Assembly: GCF_017837635.1 (NCBI RefSeq)
Contig: NZ_JAGJRS010000021.1
Span: forward strand, 124,001 to 188,000
From: Frateuria flava
Lineage (GTDB): Bacteria; Pseudomonadota; Gammaproteobacteria; Xanthomonadales; Rhodanobacteraceae
DNA length: 64,000 bases
Direction of reading: 5' to 3'
Shown here piece by piece: positions 57,216 through 64,000 of this stretch. Each line of letters begins with the position of its first letter. The first letter of the stretch is position 1. Below the pieces are notes generated by a model. That model searched no databases. It saw nothing but the letters and a program-made list of their open reading frames with translations, and was not told where the DNA came from. A program made the position numbers and the translations under genes.

Positions 57216-58505
57216 TCAGGCCGGTGCGCCCTCCGGGCGCGCCGAGCCGATCCCGCGCAGCGCCGGACTGGTCATGCAACCGAGCGCGATCACGCTGAGC
57301 GCAAGACCGGCCCCCGCGAAGAGCGCACCAAGCGAGACCAGCTTGAGCAGGCTGCCTGCCAGCGCGGCGGACACCGGCCCGATGCCCATGAAGGTGAACA
57401 TCAGCAGGCTCATGGTGCGGCCCATCAGGGCCGGCGGCACGCGCTGCTGGATCCAGCTCACGATCGCGATCTGCGCGACGCCCGCCAGCACACCTACTCC
57501 GGCCAGCAGCACCGCGCCATGCACGGTGTCGTGCACCCGCGCGAGCGCGGCAAGCGCGAGGCCAGCCAGCGTGTCCATCCCCAGCACCAGCATGCCCAGG
57601 CGACCGCCCACCGCTCGCGCCACCGTCCGTGCCAGGAAGCCGCCCACCAGCATGCCACCGCCGTTGGCGGTCATCAGGATGCCCAGCGATGCGGCGCCGA
57701 GGTCCATCCGGCTATTGGCCAGCACCGGCAGGCCCACCTGGATCGGCCCGCCGACGAAGACGGTGACCACCGCCGCGTAAAGCATGAAGGCGCGCAGCGG
57801 CAAGTCGCCCCAGACGTGGCGTACGCCAACGGCGATGTCGGCCAGCACGCCCTTGCCGGCCGGCTTCGGCGCGCGCTCGATGGCCGTACGGATCAACCAC
57901 AGCGAGGCGAGCGAGGCGAGGAAGCTCGCCGCGTCGATGACAAACGCGAGGCCGAGGCCGCGTGCCTCGGCGGCGCCATGGCCGGCATGCACGCCGATCA
58001 CCACGCCGGCCAGCGCGGGGCCGACGAACAGGCTCAACTGCCGCATCCCCATGAGCAAGGCGTTGGCCGAGGCCAGCTGCGCCGGCGCCACCAGCTGCGG
58101 CAGCAAGGCCGAGCCGGCGGGGTAGGCGAACGCCGTCGCCACGCCGATGCCCAGCGCGATCGCGTAGATCGTCGACATGCCGACCGCGCCGGTCAGCACG
58201 AGGGCGGCCAGCAGTGCCACCAGCAACGCGTTGACGCTGCGCGCCAGGAGCAGGATGCGCCGGGCGGAGAGCCGATCGACCATGGCGCCGCCGAGCAACA
58301 TGAAGATCGCCCGCGGCAGCGCCATCGCGGCCAGGACCAGACCGAGCGCCGCCGGGCTGCCGGTCAGGCGCAGGACCAGCCATGGCAGCGCGACCAAGGT
58401 GAACTGGTCGCCCAGCGCCGACACCGCGCTGCCGCCGAGCAGCAGGCGAAAGTCGCGATTGGCCAACAGCGGGGACCGGCGGCTTTCCGTCGGGTGATCG
58501 TCCAT
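57216..58505 (-). CDS. MFS transporter (enterobactin exporter/EntS-like or macrolide efflux type)
   Basis: The 429-residue major facilitator has about twelve helices. Motifs include DFRLLLGGSAVSALGDQFTLVALPWL at the N-terminus, MVDRLSARRILLLARSVNA (motif A), and FMGIGPVSAALAGSLL late in the protein. This resembles the MFS_3 group, which exports siderophores or macrolides. AAGGAG lies eight bases before the ATG at 58505; the longer frame upstream is antisense to DUF2239. It converges on the RND pump gene. Confidence 0.9.
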   Translation of the reverse strand: MDDHPTESRRSPLLANRDFRLLLGGSAVSALGDQFTLVALPWLVLRLTGSPAALGLVLAAMALPRAIFMLLGGAMVDRLSARRILLLARSVNALLVALLAALVLTGAVGMSTIYAIALGIGVATAFAYPAGSALLPQLVAPAQLASANALLMGMRQLSLFVGPALAGVVIGVHAGHGAAEARGLGLAFVIDAASFLASLASLWLIRTAIERAPKPAGKGVLADIAVGVRHVWGDLPLRAFMLYAAVVTVFVGGPIQVGLPVLANSRMDLGAASLGILMTANGGGMLVGGFLARTVARAVGGRLGMLVLGMDTLAGLALAALARVHDTVHGAVLLAGVGVLAGVAQIAIVSWIQQRVPPALMGRTMSLLMFTFMGIGPVSAALAGSLLKLVSLGALFAGAGLALSVIALGCMTSPALRGIGSARPEGAPA

Positions 58506-58540
58506 GGGGGCTCCTTGGCGGGTGGCGTGGCGCCGGTGTC

Positions 58541-59143
58541 TCAGTGGCCGGATGTGCCCGGACTGGCCGTATCGGCTTCGTCCCAGGCGATGGCGGCCAG
58601 GCGCCGCAGGTGGTCGCGTACGTCGCGCGGCCAGGGCTGCGTGAGCTGGGTGAAGTGGTCGCGTTCGCCACGCCAGAACGCGCGGCTGGCTTCCTCGTGA
58701 CCAGGCAGGTTGCCGGTCATGGCGAGCATGAAGCGATCGACCGATTCGGCCGACTCGCGCGCCCGCTGGCGACCGTCGCCCTCGCGGATGGTCTGCTCCA
58801 CCAGCCGCCGCAGCACCGCCGAGGCGCCGCCCGGCTGGGAGGCCAGCCAATCCCAGTGGCGGGGCAGCAAGGTGACCTCGCGGGCGGTGACGCCCAGACG
58901 CGGGCGGCCCGGCCCGCGCGGCGGCGCCGGCGCCGGCTGCAGCCGCGCCAGCACGTCCGCTTCGCTGCCGCGCAGGTCGAATTCGACCGCGCGGCCGTTG
59001 CGGTCGTCGAACACCAGCAGGGGATCGGACGCGCCGGCATCGGCGGCGCGCTTGACCGCCAGCGCGACCTCCGCGTACGGGCCGCTGGCCAGCAGGCGGT
59101 GACCCTCGAAGGCGGTACAGGTCGTACGCGCGTGGGGTGACAT
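58541..59143 (-). CDS. DUF2239 family protein
   Basis: The 200-residue soluble protein matches the DUF2239 pattern: TTCTAFEGHRLLASGPYAEV, DPLLVFDDRNGRAVEFDLRG, GRPRLGVTAREVTLLPRHWDWL and AFWRGERDHFTQLTQPWPRD. Family members are single-copy proteobacterial proteins of unknown role, some with a helix-turn-helix-like middle region. It is upstream of and 35 bases from the MFS gene on the same strand, so the two may be co-transcribed. The start has no strong ribosome binding site. Confidence 0.88.
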   Translation of the reverse strand: MSPHARTTCTAFEGHRLLASGPYAEVALAVKRAADAGASDPLLVFDDRNGRAVEFDLRGSEADVLARLQPAPAPPRGPGRPRLGVTAREVTLLPRHWDWLASQPGGASAVLRRLVEQTIREGDGRQRARESAESVDRFMLAMTGNLPGHEEASRAFWRGERDHFTQLTQPWPRDVRDHLRRLAAIAWDEADTASPGTSGH

Positions 59144-59284
59144 GGATGAGAGCCCTCAGGAAGGGCGCGAAGTTTTACCCGGATTAAATATCACGTCAAG
59201 CGGCCACCGGGCCGTCGCATCCGTCCTGCATCCGCAGCCTCGCCCGCTTGCTAAGGTGCGGGCTTTCCAACGGAGGGATCGATC

Positions 59285-60661
59285 ATGCGCAAGCGCCGGG
59301 CCAGCTGGCTGGCCTCCATTTCCCTGCTCGCCGCGATGGCGGGCACGCCACTGGCGGCGGCCGAGCTGTCGGTGCCGCCGATCCCGTACCACCAGCGCAC
59401 GCTGGCCAACGGGCTGGAAGTGCTCAGCATCGAGGACCACGCCAGCCCCACCGTGGCGGTGCAGGTCTGGTACCACGTCGGCTCCAAGGACGATCCGCAG
59501 GGCCGCTCCGGCTTCGCGCACCTGTTCGAACACCTGATGTTCAAGAGCACCGCGCACATGCATGCCGAGCAGATGGACCGGCTCACCGAGGACGTTGGCG
59601 GTGCCAACAATGCCTCCACCGGCGACGACGTCACCAACTACTTCGAGGTGATTCCCGCCAATTACCTGCAGACGCTGCTGTGGGCCGAAGCGGAGCGGCT
59701 GTCCAACCTCAACGTGGACGAGGAGAACTTCACATCCGAGCGCGCGGTGGTGGAAGAGGAATACCGCCAGAGCGTGCTGGCCAATCCCTACGGCAAGCTG
59801 TTCAACGCGATCGACCCGCACTCGTTCACCGTGCATCCCTACAAGCGCCCGACCATTGGCAGCATCGAGGACCTGGAAGCGGCCTCGCTGCAGAACGTGA
59901 TCGACTTCCACCGCACGTTCTACCGCCCGGACAACGCCACGCTCATCGTGGTCGGCGACTTCGACCCCCAGCAACTCGATGCCTGGGTCGACCGCTACTT
60001 CGGCTGGATTCCCAAGCCGGCCACACCGATCCCACAGGTGACCGTGCAGGAGCCGGCGCGCACGCAGGACAAGCGCTATACCGAAACCAGCGCCACCGCG
60101 CCGCTGCCGGCACTGGCGATCAGCTGGCTGGCCCCGCCGGCACGCCATGCCGACACCATCCCGCTGCAGGTGGCTGCGGCGCTGCTCTCGCAAGGCGAGT
60201 CCTCGCGTCTCTACCAGTCACTGGTGTATCGCACCCAGGTGGCGCAGCAGGCCGGTGCCGAGGTCGATGCGCGGGTGGGGCCGGGGTTGTTCGTGGTCTA
60301 CGCCATCCTCGCCAGCGGCCACTCGCCGGCCGACGCGGAAAAGCTGCTGCGCGCGGAAATCGAAAAGCTGGCCACGCAGCCGATCGCCGCGGCTGAGCTG
60401 GACAAGGTCAAGACGCAGCTGCTCACCGCCGAAATCAAGGGACGCCAAACCGCGCAAGGCAAAGCCTTCGGGCTCGGCCAGGCCGCGTTGATCGAGGGCG
60501 ACCCGGCACGCATCAACACGGATCTGGCGGCGTTGCAGAAGGTCACTGCCACCGATGTGCAGCGCGTGCTCAAGCAGTACGTGACCGGCGCACACAGCGT
60601 CACCATCGATTACCTGCCGCAGGCCAAGGCTGCCGGCAAGCACCAGGGAGGTGCCCGATGA
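59285..60661 (+). CDS. M16 zinc metallopeptidase, catalytic partner
   Basis: A 458-residue exported peptidase has a signal peptide (ASWLASISLLAAMAGTPLAAA) and the inverted zinc motif HLFEH (His79, Glu82, His83) with a downstream Glu in RAVVEEEYR. Family enzymes degrade peptides in a clamshell made of two halves. GGAGGG lies nine bases before the ATG. Its stop overlaps the start of the following non-catalytic M16 gene (ATGA), fitting a heterodimeric periplasmic protease. Confidence 0.93.
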   Translation: MRKRRASWLASISLLAAMAGTPLAAAELSVPPIPYHQRTLANGLEVLSIEDHASPTVAVQVWYHVGSKDDPQGRSGFAHLFEHLMFKSTAHMHAEQMDRLTEDVGGANNASTGDDVTNYFEVIPANYLQTLLWAEAERLSNLNVDEENFTSERAVVEEEYRQSVLANPYGKLFNAIDPHSFTVHPYKRPTIGSIEDLEAASLQNVIDFHRTFYRPDNATLIVVGDFDPQQLDAWVDRYFGWIPKPATPIPQVTVQEPARTQDKRYTETSATAPLPALAISWLAPPARHADTIPLQVAAALLSQGESSRLYQSLVYRTQVAQQAGAEVDARVGPGLFVVYAILASGHSPADAEKLLRAEIEKLATQPIAAAELDKVKTQLLTAEIKGRQTAQGKAFGLGQAALIEGDPARINTDLAALQKVTATDVQRVLKQYVTGAHSVTIDYLPQAKAAGKHQGGAR

Positions 60662-62139
60662 TCCGCTTGACCCGTACGCGTCTGGCCGTCTTTACGGCCG
60701 TCCTGCTGTGCACCACGGCCGCTGCGGCGGTGGACTTTCCGACCACGCCGCCGGCGCCGGGCCCGGCGCCCACGCTGTCGCTGCCTACGCCGTCCAGCCA
60801 GGTCCTGTCCAATGGGCTGGAAGTGATCAGCATCCACCGCGACGGCCTGCCACTGGTTACCGCCGAACTGCTGCTGCGCCGGGGCAGCGCGCTGGATCCG
60901 GGCGGCAAGGCTGGCCTGGCCCAGCTCACCGCCACGCTGCTGACGCGCGGCGCGGCCGGACGCAGCGCGCCGCAGATCGCCGCCGCGGCCGAGGCGCTGG
61001 GCGGTTCACTGGATGCCGGCGCCGGCTGGGACCACAGCAGCGTCGCCATCACCGTGACCACGCCCCGGCTGCCGGCGGCGCTGGCGCTGCTGGCGCAGGT
61101 CGCGCGCCAGCCCGACTTCGCGGCGACCGAACTGGAGCGCGCGCGCAGCCAGGCGCTGGACGATCTGCACCTGATCCTCAGCCAGCCGACCCGCCTGGCG
61201 GCGCTGGCCGCCGGCCGCGCGGTGTTCGGCGACGGCGCCTACGGCCACGTTTCGATGGGCACGCCCGGCTCGCTCAAGGCGATCACGCGCGCGGACGTGC
61301 AGGCCATGCACGCGGCGATCTACCGGCCCGACGATGCGGTGCTGATCCTCACCGGGGATGTCACCCCGGCGCAGGCGCACAAGCTGGCCCAGCAGGGCTT
61401 CGGCGACTGGTCGCGTCCGGCCACGTCGCTCGCGGCCGTGCCGGCCGGCATGGGCAAGCGCACGCTGCCGCCGGTGCTGGTGATCGACCAGCCCGGCGCC
61501 GGGCAGGCCGGCGTGGTGGCCGCCCACGTCGCGCCGCCGCGCGACGACGCCGATTATTACGTCGGCACGGTGGCCAATGCGGTGCTGGGCGGCTCCTACT
61601 CGGCCCGGCTCAATGAGGAAATCCGCATCAAGCGCGGGCTTTCCTACGGCGCCTTCAGCAGCCTGGACGGACGGCACGGCAGCGGGTTGTGGATCGCCTC
61701 GGCGCAGACCAAGAACCCATCCGCGCCGAAGGTGGTCGACCTGATGCTCGGCCAGTTCGGCCGGCTCGGCCAGGCGCTGGTAGCCGCCGACGAACTGGCC
61801 GCGCGCAAGGCGACCCTGATCGGCAGCTATGGCCGCAGCCTGGAGACCACCGCCGGCCTGGCCGGGCAGCTGGAGGAACTGGCCACGTACGGCGTCGACC
61901 TGGCCGAGATCGGCCGCTATGTCGACCGCGTGCAGGCGGTGACACCGACCCAGGTGCAAGCTTATGCCGCAGCGCACCTGGACCCGGCGTCCGCCCACGT
62001 GGTGGTGGTGGGCGACGGAGCGCAGTTCGCTGAAGCGGTCCACAAGGCCCACCCGCAGGCGGTGCAACTGGAGGCCGCGGCGCTGGACCTGGACCGGCCT
62101 GCGCTGGGTACCAGGGCGACCCGGTCGCACAGCGACTAG
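60658..62139 (+). CDS. M16 peptidase-like protein, non-catalytic partner
   Basis: The 493-residue exported protein has a signal peptide (RLAVFTAVLLCTTAAAAV) and the M16 fold (SNGLEVISIHRDGLPLVTAE, RGSALDPGGKAGLAQLTATLL, LNEEIRIKRGLSYGAFSSLD). Where the HxxEH motif should be the sequence reads AQLTAT, so it cannot bind catalytic zinc. The RGLSYGA R/Y substrate-binding motif is kept. It starts in an ATGA overlap with the active partner. This active/inactive pairing is known for heterodimeric M16 peptidases. Confidence 0.92.
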   Translation: MIRLTRTRLAVFTAVLLCTTAAAAVDFPTTPPAPGPAPTLSLPTPSSQVLSNGLEVISIHRDGLPLVTAELLLRRGSALDPGGKAGLAQLTATLLTRGAAGRSAPQIAAAAEALGGSLDAGAGWDHSSVAITVTTPRLPAALALLAQVARQPDFAATELERARSQALDDLHLILSQPTRLAALAAGRAVFGDGAYGHVSMGTPGSLKAITRADVQAMHAAIYRPDDAVLILTGDVTPAQAHKLAQQGFGDWSRPATSLAAVPAGMGKRTLPPVLVIDQPGAGQAGVVAAHVAPPRDDADYYVGTVANAVLGGSYSARLNEEIRIKRGLSYGAFSSLDGRHGSGLWIASAQTKNPSAPKVVDLMLGQFGRLGQALVAADELAARKATLIGSYGRSLETTAGLAGQLEELATYGVDLAEIGRYVDRVQAVTPTQVQAYAAAHLDPASAHVVVVGDGAQFAEAVHKAHPQAVQLEAAALDLDRPALGTRATRSHSD

Positions 62140-62169
62140 GCATCCGGCACACCGGTTGCTGTCTGCGCG

Positions 62170-62198
62170 AACCCGGCCTCCACGGCCGGGTTCTTTTT
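62170..62198 (+). terminator. Intrinsic terminator of the M16 operon
   Basis: AACCCGGCC-TCCAC-GGCCGGGTT forms a 9-base-pair stem followed by C and five T, about 30 bases after the second M16 stop. Confidence 0.88.
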
Positions 62199-62310
62199 GT
62201 CGTGCGCGCGACACAGTGTTCGCCAGCATGCACGGCGTACTTCACCCGGTCGCCACGCGATAAAATAAACTATCGGGTACACAAACCTTCCCACCCAAGA
62301 AAGGTCCCCC

Positions 62311-62838
62311 ATGTTCCCTGCTTCTTCGCGTCTGCGCGGTGCACTGGCACTGTTCCTGGGGACCGCCGCCCTGCCGGCCGCCGCCGCCCACCTGGAAGTG
62401 CAGGGCGGGCGCAGCTACATGGACGACCATGGCGCCCATGCGGCGTTCGTGGAAGCCACGTTCGCGGCGCACGCAGTCGGCAACAGCCGGCTGGACTGGT
62501 CGCCGGACGTCTCCGCCGGCTGGATCGACGGTCGCGACGTGCGCCGCTATCGCACGGCCGAGTTCGGCACCCGCCCGTCAGTGGCATTGCTGGCCGCCGG
62601 CGCCCGCTTCCACTACGGCGCACCGAACGCCTGGTATCGCCCGCTGTTCTTCAGTTTCCAGCTGGCCGGCATCAATCACACCACCCAGGCGCTGTCGAGC
62701 CACTACCAGTTCGTCAGCACGCTGGGCTGGCAGGGCAGGTACCTGAGTTTCCAGTTGCGCCATGTATCCAATGGCGGCCTCAACGGGCCCAATCGCGGCG
62801 AGACGATGGCGCTGGTGGGGGTCGGGTTCGATCTTTGA
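62311..62838 (+). CDS. pagL: Lipid A 3-O-deacylase, PagL-like
   Basis: A 175-residue outer-membrane beta-barrel enzyme of the PagL family removes a 3-hydroxyacyl chain from lipid A, altering surface immunogenicity and antibiotic tolerance. It has a signal peptide (LRGALALFLGTAALPAAAA) and the catalytic motif RHVSNGG with His151 and Ser153. The sequence ends MALVGVGFDL with a terminal aromatic/Leu barrel signature. Length fits PagL. AAAGG lies six bases before the ATG. It is monocistronic, with terminators on both sides. Confidence 0.85.
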   Translation: MFPASSRLRGALALFLGTAALPAAAAHLEVQGGRSYMDDHGAHAAFVEATFAAHAVGNSRLDWSPDVSAGWIDGRDVRRYRTAEFGTRPSVALLAAGARFHYGAPNAWYRPLFFSFQLAGINHTTQALSSHYQFVSTLGWQGRYLSFQLRHVSNGGLNGPNRGETMALVGVGFDL

Positions 62839-62878
62839 ACGCACCGGCGTGGTTGGGCTTCAGCCCGCCCGCGGAATG

Positions 62879-62904
62879 AAAAAGGCGCCCGCGGGCGCCT
62901 TTTT
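62879..62904. terminator. Bidirectional intrinsic terminator
   Basis: AAAAA-GGCGCCCGCGGGCGCC-TTTTT is a perfect palindrome between the convergent pagL-like gene and the DHA2-type exporter. It can terminate in both directions. Confidence 0.92.
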
Positions 62905-62906
62905 CG

Positions 62907-64000
62907 TCAGTGCCCGCCGCTGGCCGCGGGCCCCGCCTTGGCCAGGAACGGCGGCCGGGTCAGCCAGATCACCAGCACCAGGCTGATGAAGACCCAGCCC
63001 AGCACATGGAAGATCTCGTTGAAGGAGATCTGGTAGCCCTGCTGGGTTGCCATCTGGTTGATCAGGGCGGCAGCGGTCTGCGGATCGCCCATCGATTCCA
63101 TCGCCGCACGCGTGCCGGGGTCGTAGGCGGTGATGTGGTCGACCAGGTGTTCGTGATGGGCCACCGCGCGGCGCTCCCAGAACAGCGTGGTGATCGAGGC
63201 GGAGAAACTGCCGCCCAGCGTGCGCAGGAAGGTCGCCAAGCCCGAGCCCGACGCGATCTCGTTCTGCTGCAGGTCCGACAGCAGGATGGTCAGGATCGGC
63301 ATGAAGAACAGCGCCACGCCCAGGCCCTGGATCAGCTGCACCAGCGCCACGTGGTAGAAGTCCACGCCGATGTAGAAGTCCGAGCGCATGAAGCAGGTCA
63401 CGCCCAGCACCACGAAGGCGATCGAGGCGACCATGCGCAGGTCGAACTTGGGCGCGAACTTGCCCACGAAGAAGGTCAGCAGCACCGGCAGCACGCCGAT
63501 CGGCGCGGTGGCATAGCCGGCCCAGGTCGCGGTGTAGCCGAGGTTGCGCTGCAGCCACAGCGGCATCAGCAGGCTCATCGCGAAGAACGCGGCGTAGGCC
63601 AGGATCAGTGCGATGGTGCCGTAGGTGAAGTTGCGGTGGCGGAACAGCTTCAGGTCGACGATCGGATCCTTGTCCGTCAATTCCCAGATCAGGAAGATCG
63701 CGATGCTGATCGCCGAGACGATGCTGGTGACGATGATGAAGGTGGAGTTGAACCAGTCCTCGTCGTTGCCCTTGTCCAGCACCACCTGCAGTGCGCCGAC
63801 GCCAATGATCAGCGTGACCAGGCCGACGTAGTCGATCTTCGGCCGCTCGGTCTTGTCGGTCCGCCCGCGCATCTGGTTGCCCACCACCACGCTGGCGAAG
63901 ATGCCGATCGGCACGTTGATGAAGAAGATCCACGGCCACGAATAGTTGTCGGTGATCCAGCCACCCAGGATCGGACCGGCGATCGGCGCCACCACGGTGA
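62907..64000 (-). CDS. emrB: DHA2-type MFS drug exporter (EmrB-like), C-terminal part; runs off the window end
   Basis: The C-terminal ~364 residues of a 14-helix major facilitator exporter are present. They carry GPILGGWITDNYSWPWIFFINVPIG (motif C region), DKDPIVDLKLFRHRNF, and SGLATFLRTLGGSFSASI, all typical of EmrB proteins, which work with EmrA across the envelope. The gene extends beyond the window edge, where an EmrA partner would be expected upstream. The symbol is by family resemblance. Confidence 0.9.
   Translation of the reverse strand, partial: TVVAPIAGPILGGWITDNYSWPWIFFINVPIGIFASVVVGNQMRGRTDKTERPKIDYVGLVTLIIGVGALQVVLDKGNDEDWFNSTFIIVTSIVSAISIAIFLIWELTDKDPIVDLKLFRHRNFTYGTIALILAYAAFFAMSLLMPLWLQRNLGYTATWAGYATAPIGVLPVLLTFFVGKFAPKFDLRMVASIAFVVLGVTCFMRSDFYIGVDFYHVALVQLIQGLGVALFFMPILTILLSDLQQNEIASGSGLATFLRTLGGSFSASITTLFWERRAVAHHEHLVDHITAYDPGTRAAMESMGDPQTAAALINQMATQQGYQISFNEIFHVLGWVFISLVLVIWLTRPPFLAKAGPAASGGH

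Overview
The window is a high-GC chromosome segment. Gene content points to a Gammaproteobacterium of the Xanthomonadales, most likely Rhodanobacteraceae (Rhodanobacter/Dyella/Frateuria-like). Reasons are a complete Entner-Doudoroff operon (zwf-pgl-edd-eda), Oar-like TonB-dependent receptors beside TPR-sulfotransferases, an alternative complex III operon, and many short palindromic repeats that begin with GTAG. This placement is inference from content; no rRNA or other marker gene is in the window.

Layout. (1) 1-10835, minus strand: a respiratory operon actA-actB-[repeat array]-actC-actD-actE-actF-small membrane protein-sco-coxB-ctaD. It encodes alternative complex III (quinol to cytochrome c or oxidase) plus a caa3-type oxidase whose subunit II carries its own cytochrome c domain. 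From actC onward nearly every junction is an overlapping stop/start. (2) 11353-15250, minus strand: a three-subunit membrane-bound GMC dehydrogenase of the gluconate/sorbitol/fructose dehydrogenase type (Tat-exported small subunit, FAD subunit, triheme cytochrome c). (3) 15609-23666, plus strand: a signalling and stress block with a single-domain response regulator, a hybrid PAS histidine kinase, a Pro-rich small protein, a BON protein, an NtrC-type sigma-54 activator, a kinase-like protein without an ATPase domain, a KGG stress protein, a DUF4142 protein and a bacterial metallothionein-like protein. Three sigma-54-like promoters precede the small genes. (4) 23685-32950: an alpha/beta hydrolase, the giant helicase Lhr, an NTF2-like protein, an S10 peptidase, an EamA transporter and a DUF1272 protein. 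(5) 33067-38736: the Entner-Doudoroff operon and a divergent HutC-type GntR regulator. (6) 38785-51136: three TPR-sulfotransferases interleaved with two paralogous Oar-like receptors that share promoter architecture and strong terminators. (7) 51414-57212: a cobalamin riboswitch, btuB, and an orphan RND pump. (8) 57216-64000: an MFS exporter, a DUF2239 protein, an M16 peptidase pair (one catalytic, one not), a PagL-like lipid A deacylase, and a truncated DHA2-type exporter.

The most unusual theme is the behaviour of the repeats. REP/REPIN-like and larger C-rich palindromes lie between genes but also inside reading frames. They sit at the 5' ends of sco, actE and the triheme cytochrome gene, each directly after an overlapping start, and three separate copies are read in frame inside lhr. 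The second candidate system is the TPR-sulfotransferase/Oar-receptor block. The third is the putative sigma-54 stress module.
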